Assembly: GCF_018614095.1 (NCBI RefSeq)
Contig: NZ_JAGGOY010000007.1
Span: 1 to 64,000 of the forward strand
Direction: 5' to 3'
DNA from: Streptomyces sp. ISL-87
Lineage (GTDB): Bacteria > Actinomycetota > Actinomycetes > Streptomycetales > Streptomycetaceae
Length of the DNA stretch: 64,000 nt
The notes under the pieces were generated by a model. The model was not told the DNA's origin. It saw only the letters and a program-made list of their open reading frames with translations, and did not search any database. Positions 1-6,852 of the stretch are shown here, piece after piece. The position numbers and the translations under genes are program-made. The number at the start of each line of letters is the position of its first letter. Position 1 is the stretch's first letter.

Positions 1-354
1 GCCAAACGCAACGGTGTTGACCCACCCCTTGACCGGCCAAGCCCCTGACCTGCACGTCCCCAGCCGCAGCCCCGCAGTTCCCCGAGACTCCCCACCCACT
101 CCCACCCAACCGGGCACGCGGGGGACACGCACCGGAGGCCGGAGGTAGCGCCACCCGCCGAAGAGATGCGGCGTCGGGCACAGCTCCATCGGCTCCTCGG
201 GCCGATCCGCCCAGTGCCACCAGATCAGCTTCTCGGCGCATCGCCACAACGCCCGCCAGACTCGCTGGCCGTCCTCCTCCCGTAGGCATAGGGCGAGGCC
301 GCGGGTCTTCATCAGCTGACCGCACTTTGGGCATACGGGAGGGCCGCTAGACAT
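1..354 (-). CDS. Partial zinc-ribbon protein, AICE-type accessory
   Basis: Reading leftwards from an ATG at 354 the frame stays open to the window edge, so the C-terminus is missing. The N-terminus has a CPKCG zinc-knuckle pair, a later WRC, then the stretch WWHWADRPEEPMELCPTPHLF. That stretch is nearly the same as in the gene at 1193-1396 (WWHWADRPDEPLEVCPVPHLF), so the two are paralogues. Unlike the paralogue, which stops right after HLF, this one continues for about 50 more Arg/Gly/Pro-rich residues. Function unknown; a small metal-binding protein is inferred from the cysteines only. Confidence 0.6.
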   Translation of the reverse strand, partial: MSSGPPVCPKCGQLMKTRGLALCLREEDGQRVWRALWRCAEKLIWWHWADRPEEPMELCPTPHLFGGWRYLRPPVRVPRVPGWVGVGGESRGTAGLRLGTCRSGAWPVKGWVNTVAFG

Positions 355-408
355 GCTGGGCACGATATCTGGCACGTTCAGCACGGGGTGCGGGACAAAG
401 GGCACCGC

Positions 409-984
409 CTAGGCTCGACTCGGCTTCTTGTCGTCATTGAGGTGGGCCCGGGCGGCTTCGGTGAACGCACGAGTCGCGTTCAGGAGATCTAGTTCGTGGT
501 TGTGGCGTTCACGCAGAGGCCGCCCCTCGAGCGCGTCGAAGAGGGTGTACGGAGCCTCGCCCCGGAGCGCATTTACATGCACGTTGTGGGCATAGCTCTC
601 CATCCGCTGAGCTATCTCTGCGATGTGCTCGGGCCCTTCAAGCTGGACGACGGCTGCTGCAAGGCGCAGCGGTTCAGTCGACACCTCGGCTTGGATGCGA
701 CAGGCTTGTCGGTCGGCTTCTTCTCGCCTCTCCCCCGGGGGGTAGGAGATTCCTAGTCGGGCACAAGCCTGTACCGAGCACTCCCCCCACATGGTTTGAC
801 GTACGTAGCTGTTGGCTGCTGCAAGGAAGTCGGCATACGCGTCACGTTGGTGCTGGCGCCGCACGGCGTCCACTGGGCCCCGGTGGGCACCTCGCCCCTG
901 AACGCGGCCAGCGCTGAATGCGGCTGTGGCTGCCAGGAGGGCAACGGGGCTGGATATAAGAGCGGCTGCCACGGCGGGGTCCAT
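409..984 (-). CDS. Hypothetical protein with N-terminal membrane segment
   Basis: About 191 residues from the chosen ATG at 984. The frame is open to 1059, but the residues before this Met do not look like protein. The first 25 residues (MDPAVAAALISSPVALLAATAAF) form one hydrophobic segment, followed by Arg-rich residues and a long helical, probably cytoplasmic, domain with conserved-looking W-G-E-C and Y-P-P-G stretches. Proteins of this shape (one membrane anchor plus a helical domain) are common in Streptomyces integrative elements. No catalytic motif is seen. It lies between the two zinc-ribbon paralogues on the same strand, and the three may be co-transcribed. Start uncertain between 984 and 996. 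Confidence 0.6.
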   Translation of the reverse strand: MDPAVAAALISSPVALLAATAAFSAGRVQGRGAHRGPVDAVRRQHQRDAYADFLAAANSYVRQTMWGECSVQACARLGISYPPGERREEADRQACRIQAEVSTEPLRLAAAVVQLEGPEHIAEIAQRMESYAHNVHVNALRGEAPYTLFDALEGRPLRERHNHELDLLNATRAFTEAARAHLNDDKKPSRA

Positions 985-1192
985 GGACCAGATCATCCCT
1001 TGCTGCGGACCCGTGGGAGGCCTGCTTGGGGAAAGGGCAAGACACCTTGATGTGATCACGGGGACCGGGCTCGTGTGACCTCATTGACGCGGTACATCGA
1101 CACGACCAGACCGTCGGACACCAACTCGCTCCGGCCGCCACCAACCACCAAACGCTGCGTCTGTTCGTGCCTGTTGATGTCAGGTCTGGATG

Positions 1193-1396
1193 TCAGCGGA
1201 ACAGGTGCGGCACAGGACAGACCTCCAACGGTTCGTCCGGCCGGTCAGCCCAGTGCCACCACATGTGCTGCTTCCCCGGGCACTTCCACAGAGAGCGGCA
1301 CGTCCGCTGGTCGTCGTCTTCCCGCCTGAGGAGCACGAACCCGCCGAACTTCAGGTCCTGGCTGCAGTCAGGGCACGTCGGAGCCTCGTTCGTCAT
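1193..1396 (-). CDS. Small zinc-ribbon protein
   Basis: A 67-residue protein with CPDC near the N-terminus and WKCPG around residue 38, giving a two-knuckle zinc-ribbon pattern, followed by a Trp-rich WWHWADRP box and a C-terminal CPVPHLF. The same pattern is found in the partial gene at 1-354, which makes these two diverged duplicates. The size and cysteine spacing suggest a structural zinc site rather than an enzyme. It is placed directly downstream of the GntR regulator gene on the same strand, 45 bases after that gene's stop. Function unknown. Confidence 0.6.
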   Translation of the reverse strand: MTNEAPTCPDCSQDLKFGGFVLLRREDDDQRTCRSLWKCPGKQHMWWHWADRPDEPLEVCPVPHLFR

Positions 1397-1441
1397 CAGC
1401 CGAGCCTATAGACGGGAGAGCTGGCCTGGTCGGGGAGTCGC

Positions 1442-2200
1442 TCACTGGCGACTGATCGGGACCTCGTAGACGATCTCGCAGAGCGCGACAGGAACGACGA
1501 TGTCCGCCGTCTCCACGGGCTGCCCCTGGTCGCTGTAGTAGGTCCTCCGGATGTGGGTCACCAGGGCCGCCTTCTGGACCCCCAGGAGCGAGGCCTCCTC
1601 GGTCGTCGCCTGCCGCGGTTCCGGCTGTTCCACGGCATGGCTGACCGTGATGCCGATCTCGGCCATGCGGTTCACGACGCCAGCCCCGGCGTGCGGCCCG
1701 CCCTCAGGGAGGATGACGAGCGTGCCGGCGGTGAGCTCGTACGGCTCCCAACTCGTCGACAACTGCACCGGCCTGCCATCGGCGAGGAACTCGTACACCG
1801 TGCGCACGCACAGCTCGCCAACGGCGATACCGAGACGCGCCGCGATCTCGACCGGCGCGGGAACCTTCGCCTCGGTCCGGCTCTCCCAGTTCCCCTGCCT
1901 GCCCAGGGCATGCATGTCCGCTCGGAAAGGAGAACCGCCCGGCTGCTCCCGAGCCGATGAACGGACCACTCGTACGCGCTGACGGGGCTCCGCGACGTAC
2001 GTCCCTGAACCCGTGCGTCCTTCCAACACGCCCTGAGAGATCAGCAGCTCTTGCGCTCGGCGCACCACGTTCTCGCCGACGCCGCACTCCTCGGCGATCT
2101 GGGCCCGCGAGGGGAGCCGGTCGCCAACGGTCCACTCATGCTCCGCGATCCGCTGCCGCAGTACGTCGGCGATCCGGAGATAAGGCGGCTGCTCAGGCAT
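1442..2200 (-). CDS. GntR family regulator, HutC/UTRA type
   Basis: A 252-residue transcriptional repressor. Residues about 5-75 are the GntR winged helix (LRQRIAEHEWTVGDRLPS, then RTGSGTYVA). Residues about 90-245 are the UTRA effector-binding domain, ending VETADIVVPVALCEIVYEVP. HutC-type GntR proteins of this size are the usual master repressors (KorSA-like) of Streptomyces integrative elements, where they silence transfer and replication genes. Ten bases upstream of the ATG lie two CTAG-ended palindromes, the likely operator for autoregulation and for the divergent operon starting at 2279. The natural effector is not predictable. Confidence 0.85.
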   Translation of the reverse strand: MPEQPPYLRIADVLRQRIAEHEWTVGDRLPSRAQIAEECGVGENVVRRAQELLISQGVLEGRTGSGTYVAEPRQRVRVVRSSAREQPGGSPFRADMHALGRQGNWESRTEAKVPAPVEIAARLGIAVGELCVRTVYEFLADGRPVQLSTSWEPYELTAGTLVILPEGGPHAGAGVVNRMAEIGITVSHAVEQPEPRQATTEEASLLGVQKAALVTHIRRTYYSDQGQPVETADIVVPVALCEIVYEVPISRQ

Positions 2201-2209
2201 GTAGAAAAT

Positions 2210-2240
2210 CTAGTCCACTAGCTCTAATCTAGTTAACTAG
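2210..2240. promoter_or_regulatory. Tandem palindromic operators for the GntR repressor
   Basis: CTAGTCCACTAG (2210-2221) and the perfect palindrome CTAGTTAACTAG (2229-2240) are spaced 19 bases centre to centre, about two helical turns, so bound dimers would lie on one face of the DNA. They sit between the repressor start (2200) and the divergent operon. Their AT content contrasts with the GC-rich surroundings. Assignment to the adjacent GntR protein is inferred from position. Confidence 0.6.
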
Positions 2241-2278
2241 CTTCACTCAACGTGTTCGTCCGGCGACGGAGGTCCTCT

Positions 2279-2557
2279 GTGCCCGCTTCGAAAGCAAGGG
2301 CTGAGGACATCGCCGCCCGCCTGTCCGCCTTGGGACTGACCACGCGGGTGGAGGAACACGCCCGATACATGTCGATCGAAGCGGAGGTACCGGAAGCGCT
2401 GCCCGCCGAATCGTGGCGGGAGGTCCTGGAGGTAGTTGCGGAGGCCGACCGATTCGGACTCCTCGCCAGCAGCTTGACCGGCCGCACCCTCTGGGCCGCC
2501 GTACGTAAAGCGGTCCCCGCGACGGGCGACGTCCGGGGACCTGGCCGTCAGCGATAG
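2279..2557 (+). CDS. Conserved AICE-type small hypothetical protein
   Basis: A 92-residue soluble protein with the start chosen at GTG 2279, which has GGAGG at 2268-2272 with good spacing. The in-frame GTG at 2252 has no ribosome site. The sequence ARAEDIAARLSALGLTTRVEEH and a later WREVLEVVAEADRFGLL look like a compact alpha/beta fold. It is the first gene after the tandem operators and probably heads a five-gene operon. Similar proteins accompany GntR repressors in Streptomyces elements, as I recall them, but no function is known. Confidence 0.65.
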   Translation: MPASKARAEDIAARLSALGLTTRVEEHARYMSIEAEVPEALPAESWREVLEVVAEADRFGLLASSLTGRTLWAAVRKAVPATGDVRGPGRQR

Positions 2558-2569
2558 GAGCTGATCAGC

Positions 2570-2812
2570 GTGTTGAACCGTATGGTCCCCACCGCCGCCC
2601 GCACCAGTGGGCGCCCCCTCCGGCCGCCGTCCCCACCACCCGTCGCGGTCACCACCCCTTACCGGTCGAGCTCGTGCGCGATCGGCACCCACCACGAGTG
2701 CGCGCAGTCGTCTCCCGCCACGGCACCGGTCGGAGTGCCCGTGATCTACGAGGCCTGCGACTGTACCTGCCACACGGCGGACGCATCCGAGCCGCAGCAG
2801 GTGACCCAGTGA
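2570..2812 (+). CDS. Small cysteine-containing hypothetical protein
   Basis: Eighty residues from GTG 2570, 12 bases after the upstream stop. The N-terminal half is Pro/Ser/Arg-rich and probably disordered. The C-terminal half has CAIGTHHEC, then CDCTCHT, giving C-x6-HHxC and CxCxxCH patterns that could bind metal. The stop overlaps the GTG of the next gene by four bases, so they are translationally coupled. Function unknown. Confidence 0.55.
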   Translation: MLNRMVPTAARTSGRPLRPPSPPPVAVTTPYRSSSCAIGTHHECAQSSPATAPVGVPVIYEACDCTCHTADASEPQQVTQ

Positions 2813-3033
2813 AGGCATGGACACCCAGCGGAGCCCTCGCCACGAACATCGAGATCACCTCGACCAGCGTGCAGCGCGGCGACGTCATCCAGATCGGCGG
2901 CCAGCCGTGCCGCGTCGTTGACCTGATCCAACTGCCCACCAGCGCCAAGCGACTGTGCTTCGAATCAGGTGAGCAGCTGACCATGCACGCCCGGACTCGC
3001 CTCGTGGCCCTTCGGGTGCGGAGGCAGTGGTGA
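2809..3033 (+). CDS. Small hypothetical protein, AICE operon
   Basis: A 74-residue protein starting at GTG 2809, which overlaps the previous stop as GTGA. It reads MKAWTPSGALATNI and then a beta-rich core with DVIQIGGQPCRVVDL, reminiscent of small KOW/SH3-like barrels, although I cannot assign a family. The open frame extends further upstream, but the overlapping GTG is the natural start in this tightly packed operon. The next gene again overlaps at its stop. Confidence 0.55.
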   Translation: MKAWTPSGALATNIEITSTSVQRGDVIQIGGQPCRVVDLIQLPTSAKRLCFESGEQLTMHARTRLVALRVRRQW

Positions 3034-3758
3034 CTCATCCCGCGCCTTCCCGCCGGCACACCATCGCCGATGACCTTCGGAGCCAGATCTCGACGGGCCG
3101 TTTGAAGGCCGGCGAACGGCTCCCCTCTGAGGCCCAACTCTCCGCCCGCTACAAGGTCAGCACGCCAACGCTGCGGAACGCCCTCGCGCTCCTCCAGGGC
3201 GAAGGCCTCGTGGAGAAGATCCACGGCAGCGGTAACTTCGTGCGTCACCCCCTCCGCAGAATCACGTACGCCGACGGCGGATGGATGCTGGAGGCGCAAT
3301 CCCCAACCGAAGAGGCCCTCCGCGTCACCGTCCGTACAGCCAACCTGCAAGCACACGGCCACCTGACCGTGCTGCTGAAAGTCTCGCCCCGAAGCCCCCT
3401 GACGGAATTCCTCTGCCTCAGTCACGAGGGGAGGTCGCCGCACAGCCTGGCCCGCATCTACGTCCCCCGCGACCTGACGCCAGCCGACATCCCCGAAAGG
3501 CTGTTAGCCGCACGGCTGGCAGTGCTGAGCCCACCACTGGCCGAGGTCCAGGAAAGGGTCAGTGCCCGCCTCCCAACCCCAGACGAAGCGACGGCACTTC
3601 GAATCAGCTCGACCTTGGCCGTCCTCTCGATCACGCGCGTGGCAACCGACCCCACCGGCCGCGTAGTCGAGGCGGCCCTCCTGGTGTTGCCGGCTGACCG
3701 CGCTGATGCCGTGTTCACCACCCGCTACACGACCGGAGCCATGGGGGCGGAACGATGA
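3030..3758 (+). CDS. GntR family regulator, second copy
   Basis: About 242 residues. Residues 8-75 form a clear GntR winged helix (TIADDLRSQISTGRLKAGER, then KIHGSGNFV). The C-terminal part resembles a UTRA domain (LTEFLCLSHEGRSPHSLARI, then LSITRVATD). Either GTG 3027 or GTG 3030 may start it; the latter overlaps the previous stop as GTGA. An in-frame TTA leucine codon lies at 3504-3506, which in Streptomyces would make translation depend on the bldA tRNA. It sits fourth in the operon facing the first GntR gene, so it may be a secondary switch or an activator within the element. Confidence 0.82.
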   Translation: MTHPAPSRRHTIADDLRSQISTGRLKAGERLPSEAQLSARYKVSTPTLRNALALLQGEGLVEKIHGSGNFVRHPLRRITYADGGWMLEAQSPTEEALRVTVRTANLQAHGHLTVLLKVSPRSPLTEFLCLSHEGRSPHSLARIYVPRDLTPADIPERLLAARLAVLSPPLAEVQERVSARLPTPDEATALRISSTLAVLSITRVATDPTGRVVEAALLVLPADRADAVFTTRYTTGAMGAER

Positions 3759-4099
3759 CACCGCACAGCGAGCTACGACTCCTGCCATGGTCGGGCCCGG
3801 ACGACAAGCCCTGCTACTTGAGCGCCGACGACAACGCCGGCTACCTCTCCAGGATCGCTGACAACGCCGAAGCGGTTCAGCTTGCCTGGGGGAACGAGCT
3901 CTTGGACCATGCCCTCGAATTGCTCGCGGACAAGGAAGCCGAGCCGGATGAACTCCGCCTCTTGGCCGCAGACCTGGCCGGAGCACTGCGAGACGCAGTC
4001 CGCGTAGCAACCAGCCGAGGCCACCGTCTGGAGACACCAGCTGTATCCGTGCCCGGAACACGCGACGTTGCCCCTCCTTCGCCAATGATCTCCGGCTAG
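3755..4099 (+). CDS. Hypothetical protein, end of AICE operon
   Basis: A 114-residue acidic helical protein with ATG 3755 overlapping the GntR stop as ATGA. The middle part (DNAGYLSRIADNAEAVQL, then LLDHALELLADKEAEPDELR) predicts three or four amphipathic helices; the last 20 residues are Pro/Ser-rich. Probably co-transcribed and coupled with the regulator; a hairpin terminator follows at 4121. No known family is recognised. Confidence 0.6.
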   Translation: MTPHSELRLLPWSGPDDKPCYLSADDNAGYLSRIADNAEAVQLAWGNELLDHALELLADKEAEPDELRLLAADLAGALRDAVRVATSRGHRLETPAVSVPGTRDVAPPSPMISG

Positions 4100-4120
4100 C
4101 GACATCTACCCCCCAACGAC

Positions 4121-4157
4121 AGCAGGCCCCCAGACGATCTCTGGGGGCTTCGCTGCT
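4121..4157 (+). terminator. Hairpin terminator after the small-gene operon
   Basis: GCCCCCAG (4126-4133) pairs with CTGGGGGC (4141-4148) over a 7-base loop, extended outside by AGCAG and CTGCT. It lies 27 bases after the last stop of the operon. Confidence 0.65.
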
Positions 4158-4179
4158 CATGCGCGACTGCTGCTGACAA

Positions 4180-4623
4180 ACGGCTCCGGAGGCCCCGGCT
4201 CACGCAGGTCGGCTGGTCAAGGGCGCCGTCTTTGATCAGCCGTGGATGTCAGCTCTAGGCCCAGCTTCAATACGACCGCCGGCCACTTTCACTCGTCGTC
4301 GCACCGCTCCAAAACCAGGCTGAGAGACCCGTCCTCCAGCCCGTTGCTGTCTTCGAGGTGCAGATGACTCCCATCGGGAACACCTTCCCCGGCAAGCACC
4401 AGCAGATGACCGGCGAGCGTCCTGAGACCCGCAGCGTTCGCCTCGATCACGACCTCTCCGCCCAGGCCCCGCACCTTGATCCGCGCGTCCGCCTCCCACG
4501 TGTAGACCTGCGCGACGCCATCGGTCACGGCCGCAACTTGGGTGCTCTCAACGGGGGCGCTGCTGGATTCAGAGGTCATGGGGGCCATCATGCCGCCCTG
4601 CTCACACGGCTCCGGAGGCCCCG
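4180..4623. repeat. Pair of 18-bp direct repeats flanking the Imm32-like gene
   Basis: ACGGCTCCGGAGGCCCCG occurs exactly at 4180-4197 and 4606-4623, both preceded by a CTGCTnAC-like stretch. The repeats bracket the Imm32-like gene almost precisely, as expected for a cassette gained or duplicated by short-homology recombination. Coincidence is unlikely for 18 exact bases but no mechanism can be shown. Confidence 0.6.
4289..4591 (-). CDS. Imm32-like small protein (possible immunity protein)
   Basis: About 100 residues from the ATG at 4591, preceded by GAGCAGGG; an earlier in-frame Met at 4633 lacks a convincing site. The C-terminal half, NAAGLRTLAGHLLVLAGEG then GSHLHLEDSNGLEDGS and a final LSLVLER, fits what I remember of Imm32-type immunity proteins found singly in many Streptomyces. 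No toxin gene is adjacent, so an orphan immunity or regulatory role is possible. The gene sits alone between the 18-bp direct repeats. Confidence 0.55.
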   Translation of the reverse strand: MMAPMTSESSSAPVESTQVAAVTDGVAQVYTWEADARIKVRGLGGEVVIEANAAGLRTLAGHLLVLAGEGVPDGSHLHLEDSNGLEDGSLSLVLERCDDE

Positions 4624-4718
4624 TGCGTCTCACACGTTTCAGCAGGTCAACGGATTAGAGACCGGTCGACCGGCCGTCAGTCCACGAATAGGCCGTGGCT
4701 CTAGGATGACGATCCTGG

Positions 4719-5222
4719 TCACCCTGCGCTGATGTGAGAGCAGAGACGGCGTTGTTGGTAGCCGCCGGGCACGGCCGCACCGACCGCGGCCCAAAATGCC
4801 TTGGACTCTGCGAGGTGTCCGCCAGGGGTGTGCCATGCCATGTCGGGGTGCTCGATCCGCAGCGCTGCGAGGCCGGCCGAAGCCAGGCCGCATCGCTCGT
4901 ACTCCGGCATGGTGTACGGCTGCTCGACCCAGCCGAGTCGGCAGCGGCGGCAGAGCTGATAGTCGACGCTGAACGCGAACTCGCCGTCTAGGTTGGCCGC
5001 GCGCTGACGCCAGCCAATCCGCTCCGCTGAGATCGTGTCCTGCCAGGGCGTGTCCAACTCCGGCACGTCAGGTATGCGATGCCGTCGGCCGAGACGACCT
5101 CCGCTCATCCACAGCACCAGCTCACGCAAAGGCTCTCGCCCGGACACACGTCCTACCTCATGGGCCTGACCGGCCAAGCGTCGCGCCGCCTTCTTGCCAC
5201 CAACGACTGTCATGTCACCCAT
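4719..5222 (-). CDS. Hypothetical protein with zinc-knuckle and GNAT-like C-terminus
   Basis: About 167 residues from ATG 5222, chosen because AGGA lies eight bases upstream; the longer open frame begins with unlikely sequence. The central part has CRRCRLGWVE, a single CxxC pair. The C-terminal part (YERCGLASAGLAALR, then HTPGGH, FWAAVGAAVPGGYQQR and C.HI) matches a Streptomyces family in which a short acetyltransferase-like tail follows a Cys-rich segment. The acetyl-CoA loop is not obvious, so enzymatic activity is unproven. Divergent from the reverse transcriptase gene, with a shared 144-base intergenic region. Confidence 0.55.
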   Translation of the reverse strand: MGDMTVVGGKKAARRLAGQAHEVGRVSGREPLRELVLWMSGGRLGRRHRIPDVPELDTPWQDTISAERIGWRQRAANLDGEFAFSVDYQLCRRCRLGWVEQPYTMPEYERCGLASAGLAALRIEHPDMAWHTPGGHLAESKAFWAAVGAAVPGGYQQRRLCSHISAG

Positions 5223-5305
5223 CGTTCCTCGATTCGGTGACAGGGAGGCTCTTCCGGGGGAAGAGAAGACGACCAGAGCTCCGAAGCAAGTGCGTGCGAC
5301 ACCCC

Positions 5306-5333
5306 TTGTGACTACTCTAAGTAGCCTCAGACT
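5306..5333 (+). promoter_or_regulatory. Candidate promoter of the RT-NUDIX operon
   Basis: TTGTGA (5306-5311) and CAGACT (5328-5333) are separated by 16 bases, a plausible housekeeping-type promoter. The spacer holds an inverted repeat CTACT-CTA-AGTAG (5312-5324) that could be an operator. Transcription would begin close to 5340. Confidence 0.4.
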
Positions 5334-5366
5334 CTTGGGAGGATGCCGGCAGGGGGGCGGCAGGGG

Positions 5367-6842
5367 ATGACTCAAAGATTCTTCAGGCACCTAGACATGG
5401 CCTGGCGCCGCCTGTTTAGCGGTCGCGGCCAGTCTGAAGTTCCGGACATCGTGAACTTCGCAGACATCAATGCATCATGGATGGACGTCCGATCCGGGGT
5501 GGTCACGGCTATTAGAAGTGGGCATGTAGGCCCAGACTACGTTGAGATTCTAGATACCCCAAAGAATTCCGTTGCCGTTCGGCCAATATCCCGTCTATCA
5601 GTACACGACCGCCTGGTGTACGACACGCTCGTATTCTCTATCGCCGAGCTCATAGAACCTCAACTTCAGAGTAGCGTCTATAGTGCTCGCTGGAACAATA
5701 AGGGAAAAGGGTTCTGGAGCCCAGTCAATTCCTGGGTCTCGATGCAGAAGCGCGGCGTGGAACTCATGGGTGAAGCCGATTTTCAGCTAGCACGCACTGA
5801 CGTCGTCTCCTTCTATGAGCACATAGACGTGAACACGCTCGCTATAGACATCGAATCCGTGGGAGCCAACCGACACGTAGCCGAGCGGTTGATTACCTAT
5901 CTCCGTATGTTCCAGAATTCTAGTCACGCGTGGGGAATACCTCAAGGTCCCGATGCTTCGGCAATCCTCGCAAACCTCTACCTGCTCCCCGTCGATGAAT
6001 TCATTCACCGATCCGGTATGCATTACTTGCGCTACTCGGACGACATGATGCTGTTCGATACAGAGCGAGAGGCTCTCCGTAACGCCCTCCTGGAAGTTAA
6101 TGCGATACTTCGATCTCGCCGCCTGTCGATGTCCTCCATAAAGACCGAGATTTATGACCACGCGCATTCTCTATCTCAGCTAGAAGATCTCGAAAAGGAT
6201 GCAATCAACTACGGCATACGGGTGGGCGAGTCCGGGGCTGAGGAGAGGCTCTACAAGCTATTCACGGAAGCGGTGCACGAAGTCCAGCGGGATCGCGATG
6301 TGAAGTTTTCCCTTTTTAGAATGGGGAGATTGAAGGATGATCGTGCCATTCCTTGGGTGATCAACAACCTCAAGGAAAGTCATCACCTAGCCAGTCAGCT
6401 CCTTCAGTACCTGGAGTGCTTCCCTGAGCGCCACTTGGCCGTGGAGCGGTCGTATGTGTCGATCCTACGATTGGTTTCAGGCCACAAATATGACCACCTT
6501 GAGCAGCGGATACTTCAAGCTGCTACCAGGCAGGAGATTCGATCGATTCAGATTCGCGACCTTGCATGGGGTATTTTGCAGAATAAGAACAAGTCGAACT
6601 TGCCGAGGGAGTTTGCCGCAAGGTATCTAGGGCGAGTGAGCACGGTTGCGGATGGCCAGCTTCTCCGCCGCGAGTTTGAAAACGAGTCGAATGTTAACGT
6701 GCGCCGCGCCCTGCTGGTGGCCATGTATGAAGCTAGGTCAATTTCGAGACCGATGCTCACGAATCTGGCCACGTCTGATTCTCGACTGTCATTGATCAGT
6801 CGGTATCTGCTCAAAGACCCCCTCGTCCCGCTTCCGCGATAG
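5367..6842 (+). CDS. Reverse transcriptase of the antiviral UG/Abi-like type
   Basis: A 491-residue RNA-directed DNA polymerase from ATG 5367 (purine-rich site just upstream; ATG 5343 adds eight residues). RT motifs appear in order: VRPISRLSVHDRLVYD (71-86), the catalytic TDVVSFY (D145), WGIPQGPDAS (189-198, RT4), YSDD (223-226, metal-binding aspartates) and SSIKTEIY (RT6). The retron hallmarks NAxxH and VTG are not seen, and there is no maturase or endonuclease domain. Residues about 300-490 are helical and HEAT-like (DDRAIPWVINNL, HHLASQLLQYLE), like the helical repeat C-terminus known in many UG/Abi defence RTs. The gene is visibly AT-richer than its neighbours, uses codons rare in Streptomyces (AGA, ATA), and is coupled to the NUDIX gene, so recent transfer is likely. 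A defence role is inferred; the subfamily is not assigned. Confidence 0.85.
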   Translation: MTQRFFRHLDMAWRRLFSGRGQSEVPDIVNFADINASWMDVRSGVVTAIRSGHVGPDYVEILDTPKNSVAVRPISRLSVHDRLVYDTLVFSIAELIEPQLQSSVYSARWNNKGKGFWSPVNSWVSMQKRGVELMGEADFQLARTDVVSFYEHIDVNTLAIDIESVGANRHVAERLITYLRMFQNSSHAWGIPQGPDASAILANLYLLPVDEFIHRSGMHYLRYSDDMMLFDTEREALRNALLEVNAILRSRRLSMSSIKTEIYDHAHSLSQLEDLEKDAINYGIRVGESGAEERLYKLFTEAVHEVQRDRDVKFSLFRMGRLKDDRAIPWVINNLKESHHLASQLLQYLECFPERHLAVERSYVSILRLVSGHKYDHLEQRILQAATRQEIRSIQIRDLAWGILQNKNKSNLPREFAARYLGRVSTVADGQLLRREFENESNVNVRRALLVAMYEARSISRPMLTNLATSDSRLSLISRYLLKDPLVPLPR

Positions 6843-6852
6843 GAGCAAACGG

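Noticed and set aside
1..5300. Left attachment site matching the tRNA-Gly 3' end
   Set aside because: No segment resembling the 3' half of the tRNA was found by eye; probably outside the window.
5367..6842. Group II intron maturase
   Set aside because: No maturase X or HNH domain and no intron boundary structures; C-terminus is HEAT-like.
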